Shown: positions 46,803 through 56,560, numbered from the stretch's first letter. The stretch: 64,000 nt of DNA from Verrucomicrobiota bacterium (GCA_003218375.1 QHNH01000025.1:1-64000), one strand, 5' to 3'. Made by a program: numbers and translations. Notes: generated by a model from the sequence alone, not told the origin.

Positions 46803-47228
46803 TTAGGCCGCAGCCACGTGGTGCCGGGTCAAAAACTTCGTCCGCACCGGCAACTTGTCCGCCGCCAGCCGCAGCGATTCCCGCGCGACAGATTCCGGCA
46901 CGCCGTCCAATTCAAACAGAATGTTGCCCGGCCTCACCGTCGCCACCCAATACTCCGGCTGGCCTTTGCCCTTACCCATCCGGGTTTCCGGCGGACGCGC
47001 CGTCACCGATTTGTCGGGGAAAATCCGGATCCACAGCTTGCCTTTGCGTTTCATGCTGCGCGTCAGCGCCACGCGCGCCGCTTCGATTTGCGTGTTCGTG
47101 ATCCAGGCGCGCTCGAGCGTCTGGAGCCCGAATTCGCCAAAATCGATCCGCAGATTGCGCGAAGCCGTTCCCTTGCGGCTTCCCCGCTGGGTCTTCCGGT
47201 ACTTCACGCGTTTTGGCATCAATGGCAT
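46803..47228 (-). CDS. rplP: 50S ribosomal protein L16
   Basis: [71 protein letters not shown] and [26 protein letters not shown] are typical. 141 residues. It is separated from rpsC by a short repeat. Confidence 0.98.
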   Translation of the reverse strand: MPLMPKRVKYRKTQRGSRKGTASRNLRIDFGEFGLQTLERAWITNTQIEAARVALTRSMKRKGKLWIRIFPDKSVTARPPETRMGKGKGQPEYWVATVRPGNILFELDGVPESVARESLRLAADKLPVRTKFLTRHHVAAA

Positions 47229-47241
47229 ATCAGTCTTTCCT

Positions 47242-47274
47242 TATATGAGTCGTATGCGTCCTATATGACCTATG
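47242..47274. repeat. CATAGGTC-type repeat ending rpsC
   Basis: On the minus strand: GCATAGGTCATATAGGACGC, then ATACGACTCATAT. The words match the inner hairpin of the REPIN at 19.5 kb (CATAGGTCGTATA). The TAG in CATAG is the rpsC stop. Confidence 0.5.
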
Positions 47275-47956
47275 CTTCCACCGGTTCCGGCGGCGGCGGC
47301 AACACCGAAGGCGCCGCTTCCGTGGTAGGCGCTTCTTCCTTCTTACAAAGCCAGCATTTCACGCCGATCTTTCCGTAAACCGTGTTCGCTTCCGCGAATC
47401 CGTAATCGATCGGCGTTCGCAAAGTGTGCAGCGGCACTTTCCCTTCGCGATACCATTCAGATCGCGAGATCTCCGCGCCGTTCAACCGGCCCGAGCTGCG
47501 CAACCGGATCCCCTGCGCTCCAAAATCCATCGCCACCTGCACCGCCTTCTTCATCGCGCGGCGATACGCAATTCGACGCTCGATCTGCAGTGCGACGTTT
47601 TCCGCCACCAACTGCGCGTCCAGCTCCGGCGTCTTGATTTCCTGGATGTCGATCTTGATTTGTTTCCCCTGCGCCATCTTCGAGATTTCCTCGGTCATCT
47701 TCTCGATCTCGGCTCCTTTGCGGCCAATCACGATCCCCGGGCGCGCCGTGTAAATCGTCACGCGAATGCTGTTCCAGGCGCGTTCGATCACGATCTTCGA
47801 GACCGCGGCAAACTGGAGCTTTTTCTTCACGTAATTGCGAATCTCGAGATCGCTGTGGAGAAACGCCGGCATCTCCTGGGGCGAGGCGTACCATTTCGAA
47901 CGCCAGTCGCGGTTCACCCCGAGACGAAAACCAATCGGATTAACTTTCTGTCCCAT
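47270..47956 (-). CDS. rpsC: 30S ribosomal protein S3
   Basis: S3 is part of the mRNA entry site. From ATG 47956: [20 protein letters not shown]. The KH domain ([16 protein letters not shown]) and the C-terminal [38 protein letters not shown] follow. The track's longer start runs into rplV and adds unrelated basic residues. 228 residues, with a Pro/Glu tail ([12 protein letters not shown]). Confidence 0.98.
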   Translation of the reverse strand: MGQKVNPIGFRLGVNRDWRSKWYASPQEMPAFLHSDLEIRNYVKKKLQFAAVSKIVIERAWNSIRVTIYTARPGIVIGRKGAEIEKMTEEISKMAQGKQIKIDIQEIKTPELDAQLVAENVALQIERRIAYRRAMKKAVQVAMDFGAQGIRLRSSGRLNGAEISRSEWYREGKVPLHTLRTPIDYGFAEANTVYGKIGVKCWLCKKEEAPTTEAAPSVLPPPPEPVEA

Positions 47957-47960
47957 AAAA

Positions 47961-48434
47961 TTATTCTTTCGCTTCCGACTTCTCAGCCTCAACCGTTTTG
48001 TCCTTCGCGCCCTTTGTGGCCTTTGTGCCCTTTGTGTGAGCCTTCTTCTTGGACGCACCGGCCTTTTTCCCGCCCTTTTTCTTGTCCCGCGTCTTGATCT
48101 CGATCTCGTCCGTTAAAATGATCCGAATGTGGCTGCTCCGTTTCAGGATCCGGCTGCCGCTGCCGCGCGCCCGCGTCATCAGCCGTTTCATCGTCGGGCC
48201 TTCGCCGACGGTCGCTTCCTTCACAACCAGGCCGTCCACGCGCAGATTCGCGTTGTTCTCCGCGTTCGCGACCGCGCTCTTGAGCGTCTTCGCGATCAAG
48301 TGCGCCGCCTTCTTCGGGCTGAATGCCACCAGGTCGAGCGCGGCCGAAACCGGCAAGCCCTGAATGGCGCGGGTGACTTCGCGCACCTTGAAGGGCGAAA
48401 TCTTCGCGTACCGATATGTCGATCTGACTTGCAT
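47961..48434 (-). CDS. rplV: 50S ribosomal protein L22 with a Lys-rich tail
   Basis: [54 protein letters not shown] and [29 protein letters not shown] match L22, whose loop lines the exit tunnel. About 40 extra C-terminal residues are Lys-rich ([16 protein letters not shown]). It is immediately downstream (no gap) of a non-ribosomal gene rather than of rpsS. Confidence 0.97.
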   Translation of the reverse strand: MQVRSTYRYAKISPFKVREVTRAIQGLPVSAALDLVAFSPKKAAHLIAKTLKSAVANAENNANLRVDGLVVKEATVGEGPTMKRLMTRARGSGSRILKRSSHIRIILTDEIEIKTRDKKKGGKKAGASKKKAHTKGTKATKGAKDKTVEAEKSEAKE

Positions 48435-49277
48435 TTATTTCAAACTCACATTCTTGCGAGCGTCCGCCTGGAGGCGATCGCCCACCTTTATCTTCTCTTT
48501 TTCAGAATCCATTTTTTGAATCACCGCGCCGCAAATCCGCTGGCGCACATCCACCACTCGCAGCGTCGCGATCTGTTTGTCGCCCCGCATCACCCGCATC
48601 GGCATTCCCATCTTCACGCCCTGTTTTTCCCCGATGTTGCCGACCACTAGCGACCATTCGTCTTTCACGCTGATCACAGTGCCGTCCATCAACGTCGCTG
48701 TTTCGGCCGGCGGGTTGTCCGCTTTCGCGATCAACTCGTTCAGGCTGCGCAACTGCGTTTCCACTTCCATCCGCGCCTGCGCGTCGCCTCCGGTCGAGGT
48801 CTTGAGCAGATGCAGGATCGCTTCGCTCAACCGCAAACTCTGGTCGCGATACTGTTCCCGTTCCTTCTGCAACAACTGCAGATCGGAAACCGCGCTCAGC
48901 AATCGCTGCTCGACCTTTGCCCGATCCTTGTCCGCTGATTCCAGCCCGAGCGCTTCCATTCGCAACTCGAGATCGGAAGACTTCCGGCGAAAAACTTCGG
49001 CCTGCAGGTTCGACTCCGCCAGGCTGTCCGTCAATGTCCGGACCGATTCGCGCGCGAGCGAAAGCTCCCTCCGCAGCGCCTCGTTTTGCGAGAGCAACTC
49101 CGCGGCGGTCACTTTCGTGTCCGCGTTTTCAACTTTGGATTCTGTCAAAGAACTATTCCCTTGCGCTGCCAGCTCTCCAGCCGAGCAGACGCTTCCCACA
49201 AACAAGATTATCGATCCGCGACTAACGACTACTGCCTTCAGCAATCGAAAATCGAAAATCGAAAATCGAAAACTCAC
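48435..49277 (-). CDS. Exported coiled-coil protein inserted between rpsS and rplV
   Basis: 280 residues: a hydrophobic N-terminus (VSRGSIILFVGSVCSAGELAAQG), a long heptad-rich coiled coil (about 55-190: LLSQNEALRRELSLARESVRTL, LQAEVFRRKSSDLELRMEAL), and a C-terminal beta-rich region (DGTVISVKDEWSLVVGNIGEKQGVKMGMPMRVM ... GAVIQKMDSEKEKIKVGDRL). The GTG start and first codons (MSFRFSIFDFR) come from a seven-base tandem repeat, so the true start may be further in, for example a TTG. I recognise no family. It breaks the otherwise universal rpsS-rplV adjacency and would be co-transcribed with ribosomal genes. Confidence 0.7.
   Translation of the reverse strand: MSFRFSIFDFRLLKAVVVSRGSIILFVGSVCSAGELAAQGNSSLTESKVENADTKVTAAELLSQNEALRRELSLARESVRTLTDSLAESNLQAEVFRRKSSDLELRMEALGLESADKDRAKVEQRLLSAVSDLQLLQKEREQYRDQSLRLSEAILHLLKTSTGGDAQARMEVETQLRSLNELIAKADNPPAETATLMDGTVISVKDEWSLVVGNIGEKQGVKMGMPMRVMRGDKQIATLRVVDVRQRICGAVIQKMDSEKEKIKVGDRLQADARKNVSLK
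49243..49273. repeat. Seven-base tandem repeat at the start of the inserted gene
   Basis: ATCGAAA repeated four times (AATCGAAAATCGAAAATCGA, then AAATCGAAAA). On the minus strand it supplies the first codons of the coiled-coil gene. Confidence 0.7.
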
Positions 49278-49278
49278 A

Positions 49279-49557
49279 TCACTTCGTCACCTTCGCAGTG
49301 TGCGAACCGTGCTTCTTAAAGATTCGGGTCGGCGAAAACTCGCCGAGCTTGTGGCCGACCATGTTCTCCGTCACGAACACGGAGATAAAAGTTTTGCCGT
49401 TGTGCACCATGAAGGTGTGGCCGACGAAATCAGGCGTCACCATCGAGCGGCGGGCCCATGTCTTCACCGGCTTCTTCACGCCCGACGAATTCATCTTGTC
49501 GATTTTTTCGAGAAGATGCGCGGGAACGAACGGTCCTTTTTTCAATGATCTGGCCAT
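49279..49557 (-). CDS. rpsS: 30S ribosomal protein S19
   Basis: [71 protein letters not shown] are nearly invariant. 92 residues. The following gene starts three bases inside or beside its stop. Confidence 0.98.
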   Translation of the reverse strand: MARSLKKGPFVPAHLLEKIDKMNSSGVKKPVKTWARRSMVTPDFVGHTFMVHNGKTFISVFVTENMVGHKLGEFSPTRIFKKHGSHTAKVTK

Positions 49558-49566
49558 AACTAAAAA

Positions 49567-50406
49567 TTATTTCTTCCGGCGATCCTGCATGATGAAGCGA
49601 TCGCTCGGCTTGTGTTTCGCGCGGGTCTTGAATCCTTTCGCGAGCTGTCCCCATGGGCTCACCGGATGATGCCGGCCGCCGCCGCCCTTCGATTTGCCCT
49701 GGCCGCCGCCCATCGGGTGATCGATCGGGTTCATGACCATGCCGCGCACATGCGGCCGTCGGCCCTGCCAGCGCGTCCGTCCAGCCTTGCCGCTCGAAAC
49801 GTTCATGTGATCGACGTTGCCGACCTGGCCGATCGTCGCGAAACAGGTCTCGTGAATTCGGCGAATCTCGCCCGAAGGCAACTTCACCAGCGCGTAACCG
49901 GCTTCGCGGTTACTCAACGTCGCCTGCTGTCCGGCACTGCGCGCAATCTGTCCGCCGCGACCCGGCGCGATCTCGATGTTGTGTATGTTAGCGCCGAGCG
50001 GAATCACGCTGAGCGGCAAAGAATTTCCGAGGTCCGGCGGCGCTTCATTCCCTGACATGACTTTCGCGCCCACATTCAATCCATCCGGCGCGAGGATGTA
50101 GCTCATCTCGCCGTCGCTGTACTTAATAAGAGCGATGCGCGCCGAACGGTTCGGATCGTACTCGATCGCCGCCACCTCGGCCGCAACGCCATGCTTGCGG
50201 CGTTTGAAATCGATCTTGCGATACTTCTGCTTATGCCCGCCGCCGATGTGGCGCGCGGTCAACCGGCCGTTGTTATTCCGGCCGCCGCTGCGCCGCTTGA
50301 TCTCGGTCAGCCCCTTGTGCGGTTTCGATTTCGTGATCTCGGTAAAAGCCGGGAGCGACTTGAAACGAAGGACGGGAGTTAATGGTCGAAAAGTTTTGAG
50401 CGCCAT
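49567..50406 (-). CDS. rplB: 50S ribosomal protein L2
   Basis: L2 is needed for subunit joining and peptidyl transfer. [50 protein letters not shown] and the C-terminal [24 protein letters not shown] (conserved His) are present. 279 residues. Confidence 0.98.
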   Translation of the reverse strand: MALKTFRPLTPVLRFKSLPAFTEITKSKPHKGLTEIKRRSGGRNNNGRLTARHIGGGHKQKYRKIDFKRRKHGVAAEVAAIEYDPNRSARIALIKYSDGEMSYILAPDGLNVGAKVMSGNEAPPDLGNSLPLSVIPLGANIHNIEIAPGRGGQIARSAGQQATLSNREAGYALVKLPSGEIRRIHETCFATIGQVGNVDHMNVSSGKAGRTRWQGRRPHVRGMVMNPIDHPMGGGQGKSKGGGGRHHPVSPWGQLAKGFKTRAKHKPSDRFIMQDRRKK

Positions 50407-50412
50407 GAGGAA

Positions 50413-50697
50413 TTACACGAGATCGATCTTCTCGCCCTCCTTCAACGTCACGATCGCCTTTTTCCAATGCGGCTTGCGGCCGAAATCAGCGCGGCGTTCG
50501 CGCTTCTTTTTGCCGGCGTAATTGCAGGTGTTCACGCTCACGACCTTCTTGTTGAAGAGCCGCTCGATCGCCTGCTTGATCTGGATCTTGTTCGCGCGCG
50601 GCGAAACGCGGAAAACATACTTATTCAGCTTGTCGCCCAGGAGCGTCGCCTTTTCTGTCAGCTGAACGGTTTGGATGAGATCGTATGGTTCGTTCAT
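50413..50697 (-). CDS. rplW: 50S ribosomal protein L23
   Basis: L23 is the docking site for trigger factor and SRP at the tunnel exit. LIQTVQLTEKATLLGDKLNKYVFRVSPRANKIQIKQAIERLFNKKVVSVNT is typical. 94 residues. It overlaps rplD by four bases. Confidence 0.97.
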   Translation of the reverse strand: MNEPYDLIQTVQLTEKATLLGDKLNKYVFRVSPRANKIQIKQAIERLFNKKVVSVNTCNYAGKKKRERRADFGRKPHWKKAIVTLKEGEKIDLV

Positions 50698-51308
50698 TCG
50701 CGGTTCATCCTTTCCGCCAGGTGTTCCAACGCCGCCGGCGTAATCAAAATTTTGTCGAACGCGAGCAGTTGCTCGGTATTCACGTTCGCGGCTGTCGCGA
50801 GCAGGACCGGCTTCACGTTCCGGGCCGACCGATATGTGTTCTCGTCGAACGAATCGGAGAGAACCAAAACCTTCCGCGCGTCCGTCTGCTTTTTCACCAT
50901 CGTGACGAACGCCTTCGTTTTCGCTTCCGAGACTGCAAATTTATCGACCGTCAAAACGTCGCCCGCCTTGATCCGCTCGCTCAACGCCTTTTGAAACGCG
51001 AGACGACGCAACGTCTTGGAAGTCTTCTTCGAATAATCGCGCGGGTGCGGACCGAACACGACGCCGCCGCCACGCCACACTGGCGATGACTTGTAGCCGG
51101 CGCGCGCGCGGCCTGTTCCTTTTTGCCGCCACGGTTTCGCGCCGGAGAGGTTAACGGTGGCTTTCGTCTTCGTGCTGGCTGTACCCGAACGGCGCGCCGC
51201 CCGCATCGCCACGACCACATCGTGAAGGGCCTGTGTTCCGCGCCCAGTCTCGATCAACTCGATCTTGGCTTCCTTCGCCGCGGCTGCTGTCAAAACTTTC
51301 GCGCTCAT
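50694..51308 (-). CDS. rplD: 50S ribosomal protein L4
   Basis: GTASTKTKATVNLSGAKPWRQKGTGRARAG and SPVWRGGGVVFGPHPRDYSKKTSKTLRRLAFQKALSER are the L4 signature and tunnel loop. 204 residues. The start overlaps the rplC stop by one base. L4 controls the S10 operon in some bacteria; I see no matching leader here. Confidence 0.98.
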   Translation of the reverse strand: MSAKVLTAAAAKEAKIELIETGRGTQALHDVVVAMRAARRSGTASTKTKATVNLSGAKPWRQKGTGRARAGYKSSPVWRGGGVVFGPHPRDYSKKTSKTLRRLAFQKALSERIKAGDVLTVDKFAVSEAKTKAFVTMVKKQTDARKVLVLSDSFDENTYRSARNVKPVLLATAANVNTEQLLAFDKILITPAALEHLAERMNRE

Positions 51309-51958
51309 TATTTCTTCGCGCCTCCTGCTGCTGGGCGCTTGATCGCCGGACGAACCACGACATAACTCCCGTTCGCTCCCGGGACCGCGCCGCTGATCAA
51401 AATTACCTTCTCCGATTCGCGCACCTGCATCACCTGGAGGTTCTGCACGGTCACGCGCTCATCGCCCATGTGACCCGGCATACCCATGTTTTTCCAAATG
51501 CGACCAGGCGTGGAGCGATTGCCAACGGCGCCATTGCGCCGGTGCGTCTTGGAGCCGTGCGCCGCGCCTTGTCCCTGGAAGTTGTGTTTCTTCATCACGC
51601 CCTGGAAACCCTTGCCCTTCGACTTGCCGATGACATCCACCCAATCGCCAGGTTGGAATTGCGTGACGCTCAAATTGATCTCGCCTTCCGGCGCATCAGC
51701 CTTCAAACGGAATTCCTTCATCAGCTTCTTCGGCTCCGAACCAGCCGCCTTGAATTCGCCCAGGAGCGCCTTCGTCACGCGCGATTCTTTCTGCGCGCCG
51801 AAGCCCACTTTGATGGCGGAATATCCATCGTTCTCCGCCGTCACCCGGCGCAGGAGAACGTTATCGCCCGCCGCGATCACGGTCACAGGACGCATCCGAC
51901 CGTTCGCGTCGTAAACGCTGGTCATGCCAATCTTTTGTCCTAGTAAACCGATGCTCAT
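51308..51958 (-). CDS. rplC: 50S ribosomal protein L3
   Basis: LLGQKIGMTSVYDANGRMRPVTVIAAG, GKSKGKGFQGVMKKHNFQGQGAAHGSKTHRRNGAVG and MPGHMGDERVTVQNLQVM are typical. 216 residues, with a short basic tail (KRPAAGGAKK). Confidence 0.98.
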   Translation of the reverse strand: MSIGLLGQKIGMTSVYDANGRMRPVTVIAAGDNVLLRRVTAENDGYSAIKVGFGAQKESRVTKALLGEFKAAGSEPKKLMKEFRLKADAPEGEINLSVTQFQPGDWVDVIGKSKGKGFQGVMKKHNFQGQGAAHGSKTHRRNGAVGNRSTPGRIWKNMGMPGHMGDERVTVQNLQVMQVRESEKVILISGAVPGANGSYVVVRPAIKRPAAGGAKK

Positions 51959-51974
51959 TTTGGGAAAGCGATTG

Positions 51975-52059
51975 AATCTGGAAGCCAGGAAGCCATGAAT
52001 TTCTCTGAATAATTTCTGTCTTGGTCTTTACCAATTCCTGGTTTCCTGGGTTCCAGATT
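51975..52059. repeat. Inverted repeat in the rpsJ-rplC spacer
   Basis: The 27-base left arm (AATCTGGAAGCCAGGAAGCC, then ATGAATT) pairs with 52033-52059, whose minus strand reads AATCTGGAACCCAGGAAACC, then AGGAATT. Only four mismatches; the loop is 31 bases. It occupies nearly the whole spacer. Confidence 0.7.
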
Positions 52060-52369
52060 AAATTTTAATCGTAATGTCCACGCCCGCCGGCAGGTTCAGT
52101 TTCTTCAGCTCATCGACCGTTTTCGCGGTCGGCTCGATGATGTCGAGCAGGCGTTTGTGGGTGCGAATCTCAAATTGGTCCATCGACTTTTTGTCGACGT
52201 GAGGGGAACGGTTCACGGTGAATTTCTCGATCAAAGTCGGGAGCGGAATCGGACCCGCCACGCGCGCGCCCGTGCGCTTCGCGGTCTCCACGATGTCGAT
52301 CGCGGATTGATCCAGCATCCGGTGATCGAACGCCTTCAAACGGATGCGGATTCGTTGGCCGTTCGTCAT
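52058..52369 (-). CDS. rpsJ: 30S ribosomal protein S10
   Basis: [73 protein letters not shown] is typical S10, also the NusE antitermination factor. 103 residues. It overlaps fusA by four bases; tuf, often between them, is absent. Confidence 0.98.
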   Translation of the reverse strand: MTNGQRIRIRLKAFDHRMLDQSAIDIVETAKRTGARVAGPIPLPTLIEKFTVNRSPHVDKKSMDQFEIRTHKRLLDIIEPTAKTVDELKKLNLPAGVDITIKI

Positions 52370-54543
52370 TTCGTCTCCTTCTGATCGAGAATCGCTGCGA
52401 CCAACTGCTGCGGCACCTGCTCGAAATGCGATGGCTCCATCGAGTAACTCGACCGGCCTTTCGAAAGCGAACGGATCGCCGTCGCGTAACCAAACATTTC
52501 CGCGAGCGGCGCCTCCGCATTGACGATCGTGAGATTGCCGCGCGCTTCGATGCTGTTGACCTTGGCACGACGACGATTCAAATCGCCGATAATGTCGCCC
52601 TGATATTCTTCCGGCGTCGAGTTTTCGACTTTCATGATCGGCTCGAGCAGGATCGGCTTCGCTTTCTTGAACGCATCTTTGACCGCGAAAATCGCCGCGA
52701 GCTTGAACGCCATTTCGTTCGAATCGACGTCGTGATACGAGCCATCGGTGATGTCGATGTGCGCATCGATGACCTGATAGCCACCGACGACGCCGTTGAG
52801 CATCGCTTCTTCAATGCCCTTCTTGCAGGCCGGGATGTATTCCTTCGGAATATTTCCGCCGACAACCTTGTTCTCGATGGTAATGCCTTTGCCACGCTCG
52901 TTCGGATGAACCTTGATAATGACATGGCCGTATTGACCGCGACCGCCTGATTGCTTGATGAGCTTGCCTTCGCCGTCCGCCAGCGCGGTGATCGTCTCGC
53001 GGTAAGCGATCTGCGGCTTGCCCGCGTTCGCGTCCACCTTGAACTCGCGGAACATGCGGTCCCGAATGATCTCCAAATGCAATTCGCCCATGCCGGCGAT
53101 GATCGTCTGGCCCGTGTCTTCGTGCGTATAGACTTTGAAAGTCGGGTCCTCTTCGGACAACCGCTGCAAAGCGATGCCCATTTTTTCCTGGTCCTGCTTC
53201 GTCTTCGGCTCGATCGCCATCGAGATAACCGGATCGGGAAACGACGGCGGCTCGAGCAGGATCGTATGGTCCTCGTCGCAGAGCGTGTCGCCCGTCGTGA
53301 TATTCTTGATTCCGACGATCGCCGCGATGTCGCCCGAGTAACAAGTCTCGATGTCTTCGCGCTTGTCCGCCTGGATTTGAATCAAGCGGCTGATGCGCTC
53401 GCGCTTGTTCGTGCGCGGATTGTAAACCGTGTCGCCTTTCGAAAGTGTGCCGGAATAAACGCGGAAGAAAACCAGCTTGCCCACGAACGGATCGCTCCAA
53501 AGCTTGAACGCGAGCGAGCAGAAATTGCCGTTGTCGTCCGTGAGCGCTTCCATCTTCTCGTGCGTGTCCGGCTCCATGCCGATGGCTGGCGGAATGTCGA
53601 GCGGACTAGGCAGATAATCGATGACCGCATCGACGAGATACTGGACGCCCTTATTCTTAAAAGCGGATCCGCCAACAACAGGAACAAATTTGTTCGCGAT
53701 CGTTTGCCGGCGAATTCCAGCCTTCAGCTGCTCTGGTGTGACCGGTTTTTCTTCCAGTACCAGCTCAGCGACTTCGTCATCGAGGTTCGAGATTTGTTCG
53801 ACGAGATCGTCGTAGGCTTTATCCACAGCGGCCTTGTACTCATCCGGTACTTCGGCCAGCTCGTAAACCGAGCCCATCTCATCGCTGTCGGAATAAATGA
53901 CGGCCTTCTTGTTTACGACGTCGAGCTGACCTTTCAGGTAATCTTCTCTGCCCAGCGGAATCAGAACCGGCCAGGCGTTCGCCGCCAGTTTCTTCCGCAT
54001 CGAATCGATCGACATGACGAAGTCCGCGCCGACGCGGTCCATCTTATTAATGAAGGCAATCCGTGGAACGTTGTATTTGTTCGCCTGCCGCCAGACCGTT
54101 TCCGATTGCGGCTGGACACCAGCGACCGCATCGAACACGGCGATCGCGCCGTCGAGCACGCGGAGCGAACGTTCCACCTCGGCCGTGAAATCCACGTGAC
54201 CGGGCGTGTCGATGATGTTCACCCGCATCTTGATGCCCTCGAAAGTCTTGAAGACATCGGGCTCCGGCTTCTGCATCCAGGCGCAGGTCGTCGCGGCGGA
54301 AGTGATCGTGATGCCGCGCTCGCGTTCCTGCTCCATCCAGTCCGTCACGGTGGTGCCTTCGTGCACTTCACCGATCTTGTGGATCATGCCGGTGTAAAAA
54401 AGAATGCGCTCCGTCAGCGTCGTCTTGCCCGCGTCAATGTGCGCGGCGATCCCGATGTTTCGCGTCCGCTCGAGCGGGAACTTCCGGTCCGGCGAATTCG
54501 GATTCGCCGTCGCCTTGGGTTTATCGAGAGTCGCCGTAGCCAT
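52366..54543 (-). CDS. fusA: Elongation factor G
   Basis: EF-G is the GTPase that drives translocation. G1 is [15 protein letters not shown], switch I includes [16 protein letters not shown]3 is [22 protein letters not shown] and G4 is NKMDRVGAD. Domain IV is [14 protein letters not shown] and domain V follows ([29 protein letters not shown]). 725 residues with a 20-residue N-terminal lead. It lies between rpsG and rpsJ. Confidence 0.98.
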   Translation of the reverse strand: MATATLDKPKATANPNSPDRKFPLERTRNIGIAAHIDAGKTTLTERILFYTGMIHKIGEVHEGTTVTDWMEQERERGITITSAATTCAWMQKPEPDVFKTFEGIKMRVNIIDTPGHVDFTAEVERSLRVLDGAIAVFDAVAGVQPQSETVWRQANKYNVPRIAFINKMDRVGADFVMSIDSMRKKLAANAWPVLIPLGREDYLKGQLDVVNKKAVIYSDSDEMGSVYELAEVPDEYKAAVDKAYDDLVEQISNLDDEVAELVLEEKPVTPEQLKAGIRRQTIANKFVPVVGGSAFKNKGVQYLVDAVIDYLPSPLDIPPAIGMEPDTHEKMEALTDDNGNFCSLAFKLWSDPFVGKLVFFRVYSGTLSKGDTVYNPRTNKRERISRLIQIQADKREDIETCYSGDIAAIVGIKNITTGDTLCDEDHTILLEPPSFPDPVISMAIEPKTKQDQEKMGIALQRLSEEDPTFKVYTHEDTGQTIIAGMGELHLEIIRDRMFREFKVDANAGKPQIAYRETITALADGEGKLIKQSGGRGQYGHVIIKVHPNERGKGITIENKVVGGNIPKEYIPACKKGIEEAMLNGVVGGYQVIDAHIDITDGSYHDVDSNEMAFKLAAIFAVKDAFKKAKPILLEPIMKVENSTPEEYQGDIIGDLNRRRAKVNSIEARGNLTIVNAEAPLAEMFGYATAIRSLSKGRSSYSMEPSHFEQVPQQLVAAILDQKETK

Positions 54544-54551
54544 AAGATCAA

Positions 54552-54704
54552 AATGACGAATGACGAATAACGAATGACGAAGTAAGGCCGAAGCCCAAAT
54601 GACGAAACATCGTCACTGCGCTTCGCACCCTTCGTTTTTCGTTTTCGTTCATCGTTTCGTGTTTCGTCATTCCTTCGTCATTCGTCATTCGTGCTTCGTC
54701 ATTT
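54552..54704. repeat. Heptamer-based inverted repeat in the fusA-rpsG spacer
   Basis: The left part has repeated ATGACGA words (AATGACGAATGACGAATAAC) and the right part repeated TCGTCAT words (CTTCGTCATTCGTCATTCGT), so the transcript can fold into a long imperfect hairpin. It fills the 171-base gap; no gene is seen. Confidence 0.7.
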
Positions 54705-54714
54705 CGCGTAGCGT

Positions 54715-55188
54715 TCACCAGCGGAAATGGGCAAAGGCGCGGTTCGCTTGCGCCATTTTGTGAGTGTCGTCGCGTTTCTTGATCGCGTTACCCTGGCCTG
54801 ACGCAGCGTCTTTGAGTTCAGCCGCGAGCGCTTCGGCCATCGGCATGCCGCGACGGTTATCGGCGTATTGCACGATCCAGCGCATCGCGAGAGATACCTG
54901 GCGCGCCGGCGTCACTTCCATCGGCACCTGATAGGTGGCGCCACCGACCCGGCGTGATTTTACTTCGAGGCGCGGCCGGACATTCTCCAGCGCCTTGTTA
55001 ACGATTTCGAGCGGATCGACCGCGTCTGAGCCTTCGCGCGATTTATCGATCGCGGTGTAAACGATCCGTTCCGCGAGCGACTTCTTGCCTCGCTTCATCA
55101 CGGTGGAAATGAGGCGCGCGACCGCGGGACTTCCGTAACGCGAGTCGAGCTTCTCCTCTTTTTTGTAAACTTTCCGCCGGCGAGACAT
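54715..55188 (-). CDS. rpsG: 30S ribosomal protein S7
   Basis: S7 nucleates the 30S head. [67 protein letters not shown] and [20 protein letters not shown] are typical. 157 residues. Both its spacers carry copies of the heptamer inverted repeat. Confidence 0.98.
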   Translation of the reverse strand: MSRRRKVYKKEEKLDSRYGSPAVARLISTVMKRGKKSLAERIVYTAIDKSREGSDAVDPLEIVNKALENVRPRLEVKSRRVGGATYQVPMEVTPARQVSLAMRWIVQYADNRRGMPMAEALAAELKDAASGQGNAIKKRDDTHKMAQANRAFAHFRW

Positions 55189-55228
55189 GGATTGCGTTCA
55201 GAGTTGTCAGGTTAGAGTTCAGAGTCCC

Positions 55229-55335
55229 AATGACGAATGACGAATGACGAATGACGAAGGCCCGTCATTGCGCCTGCAGTTTTCCTCGTTTCGCCATTCA
55301 TTCGATTCGTCATTCGTCATTAGAAATTCGTCATT
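55229..55335. repeat. Heptamer-based inverted repeat in the rpsG-rpsL spacer
   Basis: ATGACGAATGACGAATGACG on the left and ATTCGTCATTCGTCATTAGA on the right are the same words as the fusA-rpsG copy. A short TCAGAGTT/GTTCAGAG direct repeat (55198-55224) lies beside it. Confidence 0.7.
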
Positions 55336-55347
55336 CCGCGTCAGCGG

Positions 55348-55761
55348 CTACTTCTTCGGCTTGGCTTCCTTGGCCGCGGCTTCTCCGGCGGCTTTCGGAC
55401 GCTTCGCGCCATATTTCGATCGGCTCCGGCGGCGGCCATCCACCCCGAGGCTGTCGAGCGTTCCCCGCACAATGTGGTAACGCACGCCCGGCAAATCTTT
55501 CACCCGTCCGCCCCGCACCAGCACGATCGAATGCTCCTGCAGGTTGTGCCCTTCGCCGGGAATGTAGGCAATCACTTCCTGGCCATTCGTCAACCGCACT
55601 TTCGCCACTTTTCGCAGGGCGGAATTCGGCTTCTTCGGCGTGCGGGTCATGACCTGCGTGCAAACGCCGCGGCGCTGGGGACAATTCTTCAGGGCCGGTG
55701 ATTTGGATTTCACCGAGACCTTCTTTCGTCCCTTGCGAATTAGCTGATTGATTGTTGGCAT
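55348..55761 (-). CDS. rpsL: 30S ribosomal protein S12
   Basis: S12 is the decoding-centre protein. From ATG 55761: [40 protein letters not shown] and [35 protein letters not shown] include the streptomycin-site residues in wild-type form. The track's longer start reads through the leader. 137 residues with a short Ala/Lys tail. First gene of the long ribosomal operon. Confidence 0.98.
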   Translation of the reverse strand: MPTINQLIRKGRKKVSVKSKSPALKNCPQRRGVCTQVMTRTPKKPNSALRKVAKVRLTNGQEVIAYIPGEGHNLQEHSIVLVRGGRVKDLPGVRYHIVRGTLDSLGVDGRRRSRSKYGAKRPKAAGEAAAKEAKPKK

Positions 55762-55770
55762 CTTCGTTAA

Positions 55771-55804
55771 ATTAAAAGCCGCCCGATCTTCAAATCCGGG
55801 CGAC
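55771..55804 (-). promoter_or_regulatory. Leader hairpin of the ribosomal operon (attenuator candidate)
   Basis: On the minus strand CGCCCG, an 11-base loop and CGGGCG are followed by GCTTTTAATTT, ending about ten bases before the rpsL start. It could act as a terminator-type attenuator or mask the ribosome site. Confidence 0.45.
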
Positions 55805-55874
55805 AAAAAAACCGCACAGGCCGGCGCGCTATCTACCCCACGCTCTTCCCACGCACCTGATGCGGAGAGCGGGC

Positions 55875-55902
55875 AATATAGGAACGATTCCCCAGCCCGC
55901 AA
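55875..55902 (-). promoter_or_regulatory. Probable promoter of the ribosomal operon
   Basis: On the minus strand TTGCGG, a 16-base spacer and TATATT. It would give a leader of about 105 bases before rpsL. Identified by eye only. Confidence 0.5.
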
Positions 55903-55951
55903 CAATATTTTCACGGCATTTTCTCCCGGAGGCCGCTTTTATTTTTTTGAC

Positions 55952-55979
55952 TTGACGCCGCCTCACATTTCTCTATTTT
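55952..55979 (+). promoter_or_regulatory. Probable promoter of the GbsR-led operon
   Basis: TTGACG, a 16-base spacer and TATTTT. It lies back to back with the ribosomal promoter, about 30 bases before the regulator start. Confidence 0.5.
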
Positions 55980-55994
55980 CTGTCTAGACAGAAA
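55977..55994. promoter_or_regulatory. Perfect 18-base palindrome, probable regulator operator
   Basis: TTTCTGTCTAGACAGAAA overlaps the -10 box and the start region, 12 bases before the GTG of the MarR/GbsR-type gene. The position suggests autorepression. Confidence 0.65.
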
Positions 55995-56006
55995 GGACGG
56001 AACAAC

Positions 56007-56546
56007 GTGAAAGACCTGCCGCCAGTCGCCCAAAAATTCATCCTTCACTGGGGTGAGATGGGGACGCGATGGGGAATCAATCGCACCGTGGCCCAGGTCC
56101 ACGCTCTCCTCTTCCTTTCCGAGAAGCCGCTCCCAGCGGATGAAATCGCCCGGACGCTCGGTGTCGCCCGCTCGAACATCAGCACCAGCCTGCATGAACT
56201 CCAGAACTGGGGCATCGTCCGCGTCGTTCATCTTGCCGGGGATCGTCGCGATCACTTCGAATCGATGAAAGACGTTTTCGCCATGTTCCGGGTCATCGCG
56301 CGCGAGCGAAAAAAGCGGGAGATAGAACCGACCTTGCGGGTCCTGCGGGATTGTATCGCGGAAGCGAGTAAACCGAAAGCGGCCGCGCCCCACACCCGCG
56401 AACGCCTGGCCGACCTGGTGAATTTCTTCGAGATCGCGACCAGCGCCTACGACCAGATGGAAAAACTGCCAACGCCGGCTGTGTTGAAGCTGGCGAAACT
56501 TGGGGACAGGGCCTTCAGGCTCCTGGGAATTTCCGCCGCCCCCTAA
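56007..56546 (+). CDS. GbsR/MarR-type transcriptional regulator
   Basis: GTG start. The winged helix at about 20-85 reads GINRTVAQVHALLFLSEKPLPADEIARTLGVARSNISTSLHELQNWGIVRVVH, the GbsR-family pattern, followed by a helical C-terminal dimer region (LADLVNFFEIATSAYDQME). 179 residues. It heads a rightward operon of seven genes and lies just after a perfect palindrome, so it probably controls its own operon. The ligand is unknown. Confidence 0.85.
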   Translation: MKDLPPVAQKFILHWGEMGTRWGINRTVAQVHALLFLSEKPLPADEIARTLGVARSNISTSLHELQNWGIVRVVHLAGDRRDHFESMKDVFAMFRVIARERKKREIEPTLRVLRDCIAEASKPKAAAPHTRERLADLVNFFEIATSAYDQMEKLPTPAVLKLAKLGDRAFRLLGISAAP

Positions 56547-56560
56547 AAAAAAATTGCCCT

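Noticed and set aside
52951-54570. 539-residue plus-strand ORF
   Set aside because: Antisense shadow of fusA, Arg/Leu/His-rich, with no recognisable motif.
54552-55335. Possible CRISPR array, because of the repeated ATGACGA units
   Set aside because: The units are seven bases, without spacers of constant length and without cas genes; they form inverted repeats.
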